A DNA stretch of 64,000 nucleotides from Martinezella tropici (GCF_008370325.1 NZ_VNIP01000008.1:310001-374000), one strand, 5' to 3'. Counted from the stretch's first letter, positions 51,238 through 60,929 are shown. Numbers and translations are program-made. The notes: generated by a model from the letters alone, not told the origin.

Positions 51238-53808
51238 TCATGAGGCACGTTTTGCCTGAGATTGGCGCAGCGGCTCGGCGGCCGCTCTGAAGTTTGCCCA
51301 GGGATCCGACCGAAGCGCGGCAAGCCGCGTTGCCACGTTGGGCACGGTGAAGTAGTCCGGACCGATGGCGGGACTTAGTTCCTCCCACAATAGAGGCATG
51401 GAGACGGCGGCTCCCGGGCGAGCGCGGGTCGAATAAGGTGCGACCGCCGTCGAACCGCGCTGGTTTCTGAGATAATCGACGAGGATCTTGCCGCGTCGTT
51501 TCGATTTGGTGATGGTCGAAACGTAGCGCTCGGGGCTGTCGGCCGCCATCGCATCGGCGATATCCTTTGTGAAGGCCTTGATGGCAGGCCATTCGGCCTT
51601 GGCGACCAGCGGGCAGACGATATGCAGCCCCTTGCCACCCGAAGTCTTGATGAAGGGGACCAAGCCGGCCCGCTTCAGCCGCTCGCCGGTTTCTTCCGCG
51701 GCGGCGATGACCTCAGTCCAGGCGACGCCCGGCCCCGGATCAAGGTCCATGATGATCGTATCCGGCTTTTCCCAGTTGCCGACCATCGATCCCCAGGGAT
51801 GGATCTCGAGAACGGCCGCCTGCACGAGGCCGATCAGGCCGTTCAGATCGCTGATACTCACATAGGGCTCTTCATCCTGCGGATCCTTCGCCAGGGCGAT
51901 GTTCCGGTTCATGCCCTTCCAGGCGTGCTTCTGGAAAAAGTGCTGGCCGCTGATGCCGTTCGGGCAGCGTACAAGTGCGAGAGGCCGGCCGACGACGAAG
52001 GGACCCATGTAACGCCAAACCTCGCTGTAATAATCCGCAAGTCCTGCCTTGGTCACGCCCTCGTCCGGCCAATAGAGGCGGTCGCCATGCGTCAAGGATA
52101 CGCTGCTGCGGACAGGCTTTTCGGCTGAAGTTCCGGTGGTGGTTTTCGGTGTTTCCCGAACGATATCGAGCGGGTTCTTATCCTCTCTCAAGCCACGGAA
52201 GGAGGCGTGACGCAGATGGCCATCGGCCGTCCATGCACGGAACTCGATCTCCGCCACCAGTTCGGGCCGCACGAAGCGGACGCCGCGATTTTCTTCCGCC
52301 GTCAGCTTCGTTGCAAAGGGATTTTTCTCCGCTTTCAGGCGGCCGAGCGTTTTGAAAAGCTGCTCGGCAACGACGTGCGTGTAGCCCGTTCCGACGCGAC
52401 CGACATGTTCGAGCCTGCCTTTGTCATAGACGCCGAGAACCAGTGAGCCGATCGCCTTTCTCAATATTGTGGAGGGAACCCAGCCGCCGATAACGAATTC
52501 CTGCTTCGACGAACATTTCGATTTGACCCAGGTCTTTCCGCGACCGGGGCGATAGGGATCGTTGGCGATCTTCGAGACGATCCCTTCCAGGCTCAGCCGG
52601 CAGGCGTGGCTCAGCAGCAACTCGCCATTTTCGTCAAAATGGCTGCTGAAGCGAAGTATGCCGGTCTCGGATGGAATGATCTTCTGCAGCAGTTCCTTGC
52701 GGCTGACCAATGGACAAGAGCCGAGATCATAGCCATCCAGATGGAGGAGATCGAAGGCATAGAAGACAAAGCGATCGCTGCGGCCTTCGCTGAGGTCCGC
52801 CTGAAGTGCTGAAAAGTCCGAGGCGCCGGCCGTCGGCTCGACGACCAGTTCGCCATCGACGATCGCCGTACCGACGGGCAGGTCCTTGAAGGCGGCGATG
52901 ATCTCCTTGCCGAACCTCCCGGTCCAGTCGAGTCCGCTGCGGGTGAGCAGCTTGATGCGCCCGGCCTCTATGCGGACCTGGAGCCGATAGCCGTCGAATT
53001 TGATTTCGTGCAGCCAGCGCGCGCCCGAGGGTGGCTTTGCCACGAGCGTTGCCAGGGCCGGCTCGATGAAGGCCGGCAAGTGAGCCTTCCTGGCTCCCTT
53101 CAAGGACGATGGATCGACAGTCTTCGCATCCGCTTCCGGTTCGGCTTTGCCCGTTTTTTCCTCAGCGGCGCCATTCGCCGTCCGGCTCCTCCTGCGATCG
53201 ATCTTGCCGGTCTTCGAGGACCAGCCCGGTTTTTCGCCTTGGACCTCGTCGATGACGCGCCCCGTTTTCGCCGATTCCGGCCGCTCATCGAGGATGTCGG
53301 GTGCCCCTTCCGGGCGAGCCGCATCGTCTTCCCCCTTGATCAGCAGCCAGTTTTCCCGCTTTTCGCGTGGCTTTCCCGCCATACGGATCAGGTGCCAGCG
53401 GCCGCCGAGCTTTTTTCCATGGAGCTCGAATTCGAGATGTCCCTTGTTCAGGCCCTTATGGGGATCGCCAAGCGGCGTCCAGGAGCCCTTGTCCCAGACG
53501 AGGACGGTGCCTCCGCCATATTCGCCTTTCGGGATCGTGCCTTCGAAATCGCCGTAATCCAGCGGATGGTCCTCGGTCTGCACGGCGAGCCGTTTCTCGC
53601 CCGGCACGAGGCTCGGCCCCTTGGTCACGGCCCAGCTCTTCAGGACGCCATCGAGTTCGAGGCGGAAATCATAATGGAGCCGGCGCGCATCATGTTTCTG
53701 GATGACGAAGCTGTCTCCTGAGGCTCTCCGCTTTCCCTTGTTTGCCAGCCCTTTCGGCTCGGTCGTTCTCGTGAAATCACGTTTGCGGTTATAGGTTTCC
53801 AATGCCAT
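51238..53808 (-). CDS. ligD: ATP-dependent DNA ligase D (phosphoesterase-ligase-polymerase)
   Basis: 856 residues carrying the three NHEJ activities. N-terminal 3'-phosphoesterase (HDARRLHYDFRLELDGVLKS; EYGGGTVLVWDKG), about residues 1-190. Central ligase with nucleophile Lys in EIKFDGYRLQVRIE (about 270) and WVKSKCSSKQEFVIGG. C-terminal primase-type polymerase (FFQKHAWKGMNRNIALAKDP; IIMDLDPGPGVAW with the metal Asp pair; TSGGKGLHIVCPL). It trims, fills and seals broken ends held by Ku. It follows ku-2 by two bases, in one unit under an exact EcfG promoter. Confidence 0.95.
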   Translation of the reverse strand: MALETYNRKRDFTRTTEPKGLANKGKRRASGDSFVIQKHDARRLHYDFRLELDGVLKSWAVTKGPSLVPGEKRLAVQTEDHPLDYGDFEGTIPKGEYGGGTVLVWDKGSWTPLGDPHKGLNKGHLEFELHGKKLGGRWHLIRMAGKPREKRENWLLIKGEDDAARPEGAPDILDERPESAKTGRVIDEVQGEKPGWSSKTGKIDRRRSRTANGAAEEKTGKAEPEADAKTVDPSSLKGARKAHLPAFIEPALATLVAKPPSGARWLHEIKFDGYRLQVRIEAGRIKLLTRSGLDWTGRFGKEIIAAFKDLPVGTAIVDGELVVEPTAGASDFSALQADLSEGRSDRFVFYAFDLLHLDGYDLGSCPLVSRKELLQKIIPSETGILRFSSHFDENGELLLSHACRLSLEGIVSKIANDPYRPGRGKTWVKSKCSSKQEFVIGGWVPSTILRKAIGSLVLGVYDKGRLEHVGRVGTGYTHVVAEQLFKTLGRLKAEKNPFATKLTAEENRGVRFVRPELVAEIEFRAWTADGHLRHASFRGLREDKNPLDIVRETPKTTTGTSAEKPVRSSVSLTHGDRLYWPDEGVTKAGLADYYSEVWRYMGPFVVGRPLALVRCPNGISGQHFFQKHAWKGMNRNIALAKDPQDEEPYVSISDLNGLIGLVQAAVLEIHPWGSMVGNWEKPDTIIMDLDPGPGVAWTEVIAAAEETGERLKRAGLVPFIKTSGGKGLHIVCPLVAKAEWPAIKAFTKDIADAMAADSPERYVSTITKSKRRGKILVDYLRNQRGSTAVAPYSTRARPGAAVSMPLLWEELSPAIGPDYFTVPNVATRLAALRSDPWANFRAAAEPLRQSQAKRAS

Positions 53809-53810
53809 CG

Positions 53811-54695
53811 TCAGCCCGCCTTGCGTTGCGACCGGGACGAGGATGCGGTGTGCGATTTCTCTGCCTTGCGAGAGGTCGAGCCGGCCTTCTGTGAGGCGTG
53901 CTTCGGACTTGCCTTGCGGCTATCCGCACCGGCGCTCTGGCGCAGGGCCTCCATGAGGTCCGTGACTTTGGCGACCTTTGCCGGCTTGCGTTGCGGGATC
54001 GCCCTGCCTTCGATCTTGGCTTTGACGAGCTCCGTCAGAGCTGCTTCGTAACGATCGTCGAATTCGCTGGCGTCGAAGCTGCCTTCCTTCGTGGTAATGA
54101 TATGCTTGGCAAGATCGAGCATCTCGCCCTTGATCTTCATGTCGGGCACATCCTCGAAAGCGTCTCTTGCCGAGCGAACCTCATAATCGAAGTTCAAGGT
54201 GGTAGCGATCAGCCCCTTGCCGTGCGGGCGGATCATGAGGGTTCGCAGGCGGCGAAACAGGACAGCCTGGGCAATGGCGGCTACTTTCTTTCTGCGCATG
54301 CCCTCGCGGATCAGCGCAAAGGCTTCCTCGCTGGCCGACGCGGAAGGAGCGAGGTAATAGGGCCGGTCAAAATAAACATCGTCGATATCCGAGCACGCCA
54401 GGAAAGCCTTGACGTGCAGGACCTTGTCGCTTTCCGGCACGGCGGCGGCGACCTCCTCTGGCTCCAGCACGATGAAATCGTCCTTGTTGAGCTCATAGCC
54501 CTTGACCTGGTCGTCACGCGGCACCGGCTTTTCGGTCTGGCTGTCGATAAACTCGCGCCTGACGCGATTGCCGGTTTCCCGGTTCAGCGTATGGAAGGAA
54601 ATCCGCTCCGAGGTCGAGACCGCCGCGTAAAGGGCGACGGCGCAGCTGACCTCTCCGAATTTCAGATACCCTTTCCATTGCGCACGCGGGCTCAT
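53811..54695 (-). CDS. ku: Ku protein (NHEJ), copy 2
   Basis: 294 residues from the ATG at 54695 (GGAG upstream). Ku signatures: RAQWKGYLKFGEVSCAVALY, FHTLNRETGNRVRREFIDSQ, QVKGYELNKDDFIVLEPEEV. It has a long Lys/Ser/Arg-rich C-terminal tail, absent from copy 1, suited to DNA threading. Its sequence differs clearly from copy 1, so the two could form a heterodimer, as paired Ku proteins are thought to do in Sinorhizobium (known for the family). It is first in the unit with ligD. Confidence 0.94.
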   Translation of the reverse strand: MSPRAQWKGYLKFGEVSCAVALYAAVSTSERISFHTLNRETGNRVRREFIDSQTEKPVPRDDQVKGYELNKDDFIVLEPEEVAAAVPESDKVLHVKAFLACSDIDDVYFDRPYYLAPSASASEEAFALIREGMRRKKVAAIAQAVLFRRLRTLMIRPHGKGLIATTLNFDYEVRSARDAFEDVPDMKIKGEMLDLAKHIITTKEGSFDASEFDDRYEAALTELVKAKIEGRAIPQRKPAKVAKVTDLMEALRQSAGADSRKASPKHASQKAGSTSRKAEKSHTASSSRSQRKAG

Positions 54696-54740
54696 ATGCG
54701 GCTCCAAGTCGTCTAAGTTCCAACTCGACAATGGAAGTCA

Positions 54741-54765
54741 AACGACATTCGCCGATCATTGTTCC
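54741..54765 (-). promoter_or_regulatory. EcfG-type promoter of ku-2-ligD
   Basis: Minus strand GGAAC (54765-54761), 17 bases, GTT (54743-54741), exact, 45 bases before the ku-2 start. Confidence 0.78.
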
Positions 54766-54927
54766 CAGCCTGCCCGGAAGCGGCGCACCATCAGCATGCT
54801 TGAAGCCATCGAGTAACGCCCGAGGCACCGTGTATGGACGCGGCTCCTTAAGGAAACCGCATCCATCGATGCCGTCCCGATCGAAACCGGCCCATCGAGA
54901 CCAGGCGCCATCGATATCGGCTCAACG

Positions 54928-56022
54928 TCACTTCCAGCTGGTATAGTCCGATGCGACGCAGCCGAAGGGTGCGCGTTGATCGCCGAAGCGCTTCTTCAGC
55001 TGATCGCAGCCCCAGCGGTTGAGGGGAGCAGGCATCATATTGTTGAGATCCATGGCTGGCGACGTGAATTGCGAACTGGCGCTGGTCACATACCAGAGCC
55101 AGTAGCCGAGCACGCCGCCGATGATCAGGAGTATGACGAGGAGGAACCTTGCGAGCCGCGCCAGGATGGACGGGCCTTTTTTCCTTTGTGCGATGAGCTC
55201 CGGCGGATGGCCGCCCAGCTCGTCCGCCAGTGGCGCGAGAGTGCTGGCGCGCTCGTCTGCCGTCATGTCAATTCGCTCCAGGCGCTGATCGAGAAGCACG
55301 GGGAGCGCCGCATTTCCATGCCAGACGGCCAGGCCCACGGCTTTGCCGCCCTTTTCGCCGACGAGAAGAGGTTCCTGTCCCGGTTCGAAACGTGTATGTG
55401 CCGCTCTTCCAGTCCGTCTATCGGCTACCTTATCCGCATAGGTCACCATCAATCGCTTGCCTTTGCGCTGAAACGTGGTGATCTCCACGGGAACCGGCAC
55501 CAATTGAGCGGGTTGGCGCAACTGTCCGCGAACTCGCCAGAGGCGCAAGAGCTGGAAGATCATGGCGATGCAGGCGCCGCCGAGCAGGGCAACGAACACG
55601 GCTAGCGTGATGATCCGGTTCCAGAGCTTTTCAAGCCCGAGGCTGAGGGTCGCCAATTCCGGGTGATCCGCGGAGATCACCAGGTCCGTTTCATAGTCGC
55701 CGGCATGGATGTCGACGAACATGATCTCGACATCCTTGTTGTAGTTCTGGCCCTTATAAGCATAATTGAGATGCGCGGAACACCCGGTGAAGAAGCCCTT
55801 CTGGGTCGAGCATTTTCCATCGCGGATATCGCCACTATCGAGCACGACGGGATTTTGGTTGATCGTCCAATCCCTCAATATGCCGGGTGTTTCGGAAACC
55901 GCCATGAAAACGGTCAGGCCGATCAATATCGGCAGTGAGAAGTAGACGGCTCTCGGCATTGAAATCACGCCCTGAGCCAGCATGAGAGCTCTCTGGGGAA
56001 GCTTAATCGTCGGGAATGTCAT
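54928..56022 (-). CDS. Hypothetical membrane protein with three predicted helices
   Basis: 364 residues, no family recognised. Membrane helices: VYFSLPILIGLTVFMAV near 27-43, ITLAVFVALLGGACIAMIF near 137-157, LLVILLIIGGVLGYWLWYV near 295-315. The loop between helices 1 and 2 has two Cys (GKCSTQKGFFTGCSAHL) and is probably periplasmic. A Cys-containing tail ends in WGCDQLKKRFGDQRAPFGC then VASDYTSWK. It stands alone, downstream of nothing obviously related. No EcfG promoter was found before it. Confidence 0.7.
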   Translation of the reverse strand: MTFPTIKLPQRALMLAQGVISMPRAVYFSLPILIGLTVFMAVSETPGILRDWTINQNPVVLDSGDIRDGKCSTQKGFFTGCSAHLNYAYKGQNYNKDVEIMFVDIHAGDYETDLVISADHPELATLSLGLEKLWNRIITLAVFVALLGGACIAMIFQLLRLWRVRGQLRQPAQLVPVPVEITTFQRKGKRLMVTYADKVADRRTGRAAHTRFEPGQEPLLVGEKGGKAVGLAVWHGNAALPVLLDQRLERIDMTADERASTLAPLADELGGHPPELIAQRKKGPSILARLARFLLVILLIIGGVLGYWLWYVTSASSQFTSPAMDLNNMMPAPLNRWGCDQLKKRFGDQRAPFGCVASDYTSWK

Positions 56023-56313
56023 TGTCTGCCTGAAACTCCGAATGGTTGCGTAGGCATCCGCAAACCAAGGGCGAGGCGGCGACCTCGCAAAATCCTGGGG
56101 TCCGACTTTGCGCCTACGATTGCAGCGCGGAAAAATAGACGATTTGCGTGACAGCTCAATATGCGGCTGTGGAACATCCGCAACTTAAAGGCGGCGTTGT
56201 CGGTAAACGCTCGCACGGTGTGACCTTTTTGTCCCGCAAGGTTGACCTACCCCGTCGATATTCCCGTCGACCGTGATGTCAACGATCGGGCTGGCGCCCA
56301 GCCGTAAGCGTCA

Positions 56314-57942
56314 TCAAGTTGCGTCGAGATAGGGCTTCAAGGGCATGTCATCACGCCTCGGCACCGTCTGCCGTTCGATCATATGGTGGATGATCGGCGG
56401 CTGATCGCCGCGATGCAGAGCATCGAGGTGTTCGGCGACCTCGACATCGGCATGCGTCTGGCGCTGGCTGTGGCGGACATAGTCTATCCAGGTCGGCAGA
56501 TGGTAGCTTTCCGTCCAGGTGTTCGGCTTTTCCAGATCGCGCAGCAGCGACCATTGCTTTGCCCCATCCCGGATTCTCATCCGGCGTCGTTGCGCCATGA
56601 CGGCCAGAAATTCCGGCACGTCTTCCTGATCGATGCTGTAATCCACCATCACCAGAATAGGGCCGCTTCGGGAGCGCAGGTCGAGCTGGAGCTGCGGTTC
56701 GCTGAAGGTGTTGGTCGGATCGAGGTTCAAGGATTCGAAGTCCGGCTGGCGCAGCAGGATACCAAGCAGGCCGCCTACGGCAAGAGCGGCGCTGGCGATG
56801 AAGAGCGCGCCGGTAACACCATGGGCGTCGGCCAGTTCGCCCCAGAGCCAGCTTCCCATGGCCATGCCGCCGAAGGTGGCGGTCTGGTAGAGCGAAAGCG
56901 CACGGCCGACGACCCAGCGCGGGGTCGAAAGCTGGACGGTGACGTTGAACAGCGAGAAGGCCTGCACCCAGGCGACACCTGCCGGCATGAGGAGAAGGCA
57001 GCTCAGCCACACCTGATTGCTCAACGCCAGAAAGATGCAGCTGACTGCCAGCGTGAAGAAGGCGCCGCGGATCACCCATTCATTGCTCAGGAGATCGCGA
57101 ATGCGGCCGATCAGCAATGCCCCGCAAATGGCACCGAAGCCGAAGAAGCCGAGCATGATGCCATAGGTGATGGCAGTACCATGCACATGGTCGCGCGCGA
57201 CGAGCGGCAGCAGCGCGAGAATGACGATCGCCGTCAGGCCGAAGGCGAAGCCGCGGCACATCACCTTGAGCAGATTCGGCGACATCAGGACATAGCGAAA
57301 TCCGGCCGACATAGCACTGCCGAAGGGTTCTCGCGGCAGGGCGTTGCGGTCAGGCGCCTTTTCCCAGCGCCACAATGTAAAGATCAGGGCGAAATAACAG
57401 AAGACATTGAAAAGAAATGCGAAAGCAGCACCTGCCGCCGCCACGATGACGCCGCCGATTGCCGGCCCGATGCTGCGCATCAGATTGTAACTCATGCTGT
57501 TGAGTGCGACAGCACCCGGCAGGTGGTCGCGCGGCACGACATCGCCCATGGAGGCCTGCCAGGACGGATTGTGCAAGGCGCCGCCGCAGCCGATCAGGAA
57601 TGTGAGGCTAAGCAGCAGCCAGGGCGTCAAGGCATTGGTGTAGGAAAGTACGGCCAGCGTCGCGGATACGCACAGCATCAGCATCTGCGCGATCAGCATG
57701 ATCCGTCTTCGGTCGTAATTATCGGCCAGCGCCCCGGCTGCGAGCGAAAAGATCATGACAGGCAGCGTGGTGGAGGACTGGACCAGCGCCACCATGCCGT
57801 GAGACGTCGCAAGGCTGGTCATGAGCCAGGCGGCGCCGACACCTTCGACCAGCCCGCCGAGATTGGAGATGAGCGTTGCCGACCAGAGCGAACGGAATGT
57901 CCTGGACTGGAACGCGACGAGCGGCGAGGTTCTGTTGGGCAT
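56314..57942 (-). CDS. MFS transporter (MFS_3/EntS-like) with C-terminal soluble domain
   Basis: 542 residues. The first 410 form 12 membrane segments of the MFS_3 (enterobactin-exporter-like) family: TFRSLWSATLISNLGGLVEG, ALADNYDRRRIMLIAQMLML, HNPSWQASMGDVVPRDHLPG. About 130 further residues (GPILVMVDYSIDQEDVPEFL; MAQRRRMRIRDGAKQWSLLR; YVRHSQRQTHADVEV) resemble the ferredoxin-like antibiotic-biosynthesis-monooxygenase fold found at the end of some members. Substrate unknown. Confidence 0.87.
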   Translation of the reverse strand: MPNRTSPLVAFQSRTFRSLWSATLISNLGGLVEGVGAAWLMTSLATSHGMVALVQSSTTLPVMIFSLAAGALADNYDRRRIMLIAQMLMLCVSATLAVLSYTNALTPWLLLSLTFLIGCGGALHNPSWQASMGDVVPRDHLPGAVALNSMSYNLMRSIGPAIGGVIVAAAGAAFAFLFNVFCYFALIFTLWRWEKAPDRNALPREPFGSAMSAGFRYVLMSPNLLKVMCRGFAFGLTAIVILALLPLVARDHVHGTAITYGIMLGFFGFGAICGALLIGRIRDLLSNEWVIRGAFFTLAVSCIFLALSNQVWLSCLLLMPAGVAWVQAFSLFNVTVQLSTPRWVVGRALSLYQTATFGGMAMGSWLWGELADAHGVTGALFIASAALAVGGLLGILLRQPDFESLNLDPTNTFSEPQLQLDLRSRSGPILVMVDYSIDQEDVPEFLAVMAQRRRMRIRDGAKQWSLLRDLEKPNTWTESYHLPTWIDYVRHSQRQTHADVEVAEHLDALHRGDQPPIIHHMIERQTVPRRDDMPLKPYLDAT

Positions 57943-58197
57943 GTCGGCTTTTCTTCATCGGATTGTCTTGCTCGGCGGCGCGGCAAACTCTCCCAAAGCG
58001 CATGCACAGCCGAGTCGAACCCAGCCTATAGTGATTTGCTAAATTCCGAAATGATTTTGGAATAATATTCTCACTGGTGAAAATGCGCGCCGCGCCGGGC
58101 TGATCCGCAGATCCGTGGCCAGGCGAAGGCGCGCTCTATTTATCCATCGGGCCTGATGCCCATTTTTCCCAGAGAGATTGAAGTCGCATGGAAATCC

Positions 58198-59550
58198 CTA
58201 TGCGAACAGGGCGGCTTCCGATCTTTGACTCACCGTCGCCTGCTGCTTTGCATCTTTCGCTTTCATCGGCTTGCCGGCGACATAGACCTCTCTGATGTTG
58301 CGGTCGTCGCCCATCGTCTGAAGGATGAAGAGCTCCTCGGCCAGCGAGGTTGCGGTGCGCATGCGGAATTCCATGGCCGACTTGGCGCTGGAATCAAGCA
58401 CGACGATATCGGCATCCGCGCCCGCCTGCAGCGAGCCGATCTGCTTTTCGAGGCCAAGCGCCAACGCATTGCCGCGCGTCATGCGGTAAAAGGAGTTGAA
58501 CGGCGTCAACCGCTGTCCCTGCAGATGCAGCACCTTGTAGGCCTCGTCCATCGTCTCCAGCATGGAGAAGCTGGTGCCGGCGCCGACGTCGGTCGCAACC
58601 GACCAGCGCGCGCCACGCTTGTCGAACTGTGCGGCGTTGAAAAGCCCGGAGCCAAGGAAGAGGTTCGAGGTCGGGCAGAAGACACCGACCGCGCCGGTTT
58701 CCGCCAGCACGGTAACCTCCCGTTCGCTCATATGGATGCAGTGGCCGAGCAGCGTGCGGCTATTGAGCAGACCATAGCGGGCGTAGATATCCGTATAGTC
58801 CTTCGCCTCGGGATAAAGGGAGGTGGCAAAGGCGATCTCGTCGCGATTTTCGGAGAGATGCGTCTGAACATAGCAGTCCGGATGCTCGGTGACGAGGGCT
58901 CCGCTCATCTCCATCTGCTCGGGCGTCGAGGTGATGGCAAAGCGCGGGCTGATCGCATAATGCGCGCGGCCGCGGCCATGCCATTTCGCAATCAGCCGCT
59001 TCGTCTCGTCGTAGCCGCGCTGCGGCGTATCGCGCAGCGCATCCGGTGCGTTGCGGTCCATCATCACCTTGCCGCCGATCAGGCACATGCCGCGTGCTTC
59101 GGCAGCCGTGAAGTACGCATCAACGCTTTCCGGGTGTACCGAACAGTAGGCGACCGCCGTCGTCGTGCCATTCGACAGGAGCTCGTCCATGAAGCGGTCT
59201 GCCACTTCAGCCGCGTGGGCGGCGCGAGCGAACTTCTGCTCCTCGACGAAAATATAGGTATTCAGCCATTCGAGCAGCTGCGCGCCATAGGAAGCGATCG
59301 CCTGCGTCTGCGGGAAATGCAGATGCGTGTCGATGAAGCCGGGCAGGATAAGGTTCGGGCGATGGTCCGCGATCCTGATGCCGGCATCGGCCAGCTTGCG
59401 AATGTCGCCATAGGAGCCGACTTCCACGATCTTTCCATCACGAACGTAGACGGCGCCGTCCTCGATATAACGGTAGGAGGCGGCATCATCGATGCCTTGC
59501 GGCTCGGCAAGGAAGGTCAGCACACGGCCACGGATCAGGATTTCATTCAT
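58198..59550 (-). CDS. guaD: Guanine deaminase
   Basis: 450 residues, zinc amidohydrolase that converts guanine to xanthine and ammonia. Metal and active-site motifs: GFIDTHLHFPQTQAIASYGA (about residue 70), QTHLSENRDEI, LGHCIHMSEREV, and the Asp in SVATDVGAGTSFSMLETMDE. The start at 59550 overlaps the puuD stop by four bases (ATGA), so the genes are translationally coupled. A longer in-frame reading to 60627 is antisense-like junk inside puuD. It feeds xanthine to the Xdh proteins encoded nearby. Confidence 0.93.
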   Translation of the reverse strand: MNEILIRGRVLTFLAEPQGIDDAASYRYIEDGAVYVRDGKIVEVGSYGDIRKLADAGIRIADHRPNLILPGFIDTHLHFPQTQAIASYGAQLLEWLNTYIFVEEQKFARAAHAAEVADRFMDELLSNGTTTAVAYCSVHPESVDAYFTAAEARGMCLIGGKVMMDRNAPDALRDTPQRGYDETKRLIAKWHGRGRAHYAISPRFAITSTPEQMEMSGALVTEHPDCYVQTHLSENRDEIAFATSLYPEAKDYTDIYARYGLLNSRTLLGHCIHMSEREVTVLAETGAVGVFCPTSNLFLGSGLFNAAQFDKRGARWSVATDVGAGTSFSMLETMDEAYKVLHLQGQRLTPFNSFYRMTRGNALALGLEKQIGSLQAGADADIVVLDSSAKSAMEFRMRTATSLAEELFILQTMGDDRNIREVYVAGKPMKAKDAKQQATVSQRSEAALFA

Positions 59551-60788
59551 TGGGTCTTCTCCCCATTGATGGCACTTTCGTACCAGGAAACGAGCAGGCG
59601 GCGCTCCTCGTCGGTAATATGCGAGGCGTTGGCCGGCGGCATTGCGTGGCTGCGCCCGGCCTGCAGATAGATCTCGCGGGCGTGGGCGGCGATGTCGCGG
59701 TCGGTCTCGAAGACGACGCCCTTTGGCGGCGCGATGATGCCCTCCCAGCTCGGCTCCTTCGCATGGCACATGGAGCAGCGCCCCATGATCGTATCGCGAA
59801 CTTTCGGGAAGGCCTCGGCCGTGACGAAGGGCTGCTGGGTAGCCGAAATCTTGATGGCGGTTCCTTCGCCCGTGAGTATCTTCGGCACCGTGGAGAGCCA
59901 CATAATGATGATGAACAGGACAACGGTGACGATCCACGTCCAGGTCGGGTTGCCGGCATTGGCGTGACGGGTGTTGAACCAGTGGCGGATCGTGACGCCC
60001 ATCAGGAAGACGAGCGAGGCGATGATCCAGTTGAACTGCGTGCCGAAAGCCAGCGGATAGTGGTTCGACAGCATGAGGAACAGCACCGGCAGCGTCAGGT
60101 AGTTGTTGTGCGTCGAGCGCTGCTTGGCGATGCGGCCATATTTCGGGTCGGGCGTGCGGCCGGCGATCAGGTCGGCGACGACGATCTTCTGGTTCGGGAT
60201 GATGATGAAGAAGACGTTGGCCGACATGATCGTCGCCGTGAAGGCGCCGAGATGCAGGAAGGCCGCACGACCGGTGAACAGATGTGTGTAGCCCCATGCC
60301 ACCCCAACCAGAATGAAATAGAGCGCCACCATCAGCCGCGTATTGTCGTTGCCGAAGGGCGACTTGCAGATCAGGTCGTATAGGAGCCAGCCGCCAGCAA
60401 TCGAGCAGAGCGAAATGGCGATTGCTACCGGCTTCGAGACGTCGAGCACGGCAGGGTCGATCATGTAGAGGTCTGCGCCGGCATAGTAGACGAGACAGAG
60501 CATGCCGAAGCCCGAAAGCCAGGTGACGTAGCTCTCCCATTTGAACCAGACGAGATGGTTCGGCATATTGGCCGGCGCCACCAGATATTTCTGGATATGA
60601 TAGAAGCCGCCGCCATGAACCTGCCATTCCTCGCCATAGGCTCCAGGCGGCAAGGCCGGATGCTTTTTCAGGCCGAGGTCGAGCGCGACGAAATAGAATG
60701 ACGAGCCGATCCAGGCAATCGCGGTAATGACGTGCAACCAGCGGACGGCAAAGGTTAGCCAGTCCCAGGCGATGGCATATTCATACAT
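59547..60788 (-). CDS. puuD: Membrane urate hydroxylase PuuD with cytochrome c domain
   Basis: 413 residues. Eight or so membrane helices (LTFAVRWLHVITAIAWIGSS; FYHIQKYLVAPANMPNHLVW) form the urate-oxidising part, and a C-terminal cytochrome c domain carries the haem site RCSMCHAK and the distal Met in SHAMPPANAS. It oxidises urate to 5-hydroxyisourate and passes electrons to the respiratory chain, unlike cofactor-free uricase. GAGGAG precedes the ATG. It is divergent from a LysR gene and coupled to guaD. Confidence 0.92.
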   Translation of the reverse strand: MYEYAIAWDWLTFAVRWLHVITAIAWIGSSFYFVALDLGLKKHPALPPGAYGEEWQVHGGGFYHIQKYLVAPANMPNHLVWFKWESYVTWLSGFGMLCLVYYAGADLYMIDPAVLDVSKPVAIAISLCSIAGGWLLYDLICKSPFGNDNTRLMVALYFILVGVAWGYTHLFTGRAAFLHLGAFTATIMSANVFFIIIPNQKIVVADLIAGRTPDPKYGRIAKQRSTHNNYLTLPVLFLMLSNHYPLAFGTQFNWIIASLVFLMGVTIRHWFNTRHANAGNPTWTWIVTVVLFIIIMWLSTVPKILTGEGTAIKISATQQPFVTAEAFPKVRDTIMGRCSMCHAKEPSWEGIIAPPKGVVFETDRDIAAHAREIYLQAGRSHAMPPANASHITDEERRLLVSWYESAINGEKTQ

Positions 60789-60830
60789 GGGAACTCCTCC
60801 CGATCTTTACGGGACTGTTTGCCATCGCTC

Positions 60831-60846
60831 GATTTTCTCGAAAATC
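60831..60846. promoter_or_regulatory. Palindrome in the puuD-lysR gap
   Basis: GATTTTC (60831-60837), two bases, GAAAATC (60840-60846): a perfect dyad 43 bases before puuD and 84 before lysR. It contains the T-N11-A spacing of LysR boxes and is a good candidate operator. Confidence 0.5.
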
Positions 60847-60929
60847 CCGGTTAATCCGCCAACACTTTCAAAAAAATCTATAAGATGACCCCTGCTTCGC
60901 TCCGCACGCCGATGTGGTAGAAAGGTGCC

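Noticed and set aside
56383..58065. 560-codon plus-strand open frame
   Set aside because: Antisense to the MFS_3 transporter; composition is the mirror of a membrane protein gene.
58156..59670. 504-codon plus-strand open frame
   Set aside because: Antisense to guaD, with no recognisable motifs.
59551..60627. In-frame upstream extension of guaD giving an 809-residue protein
   Set aside because: The extension lies wholly inside puuD in another frame. The ATG at 59550 with the ATGA overlap and the family start of guanine deaminase fix the real start.
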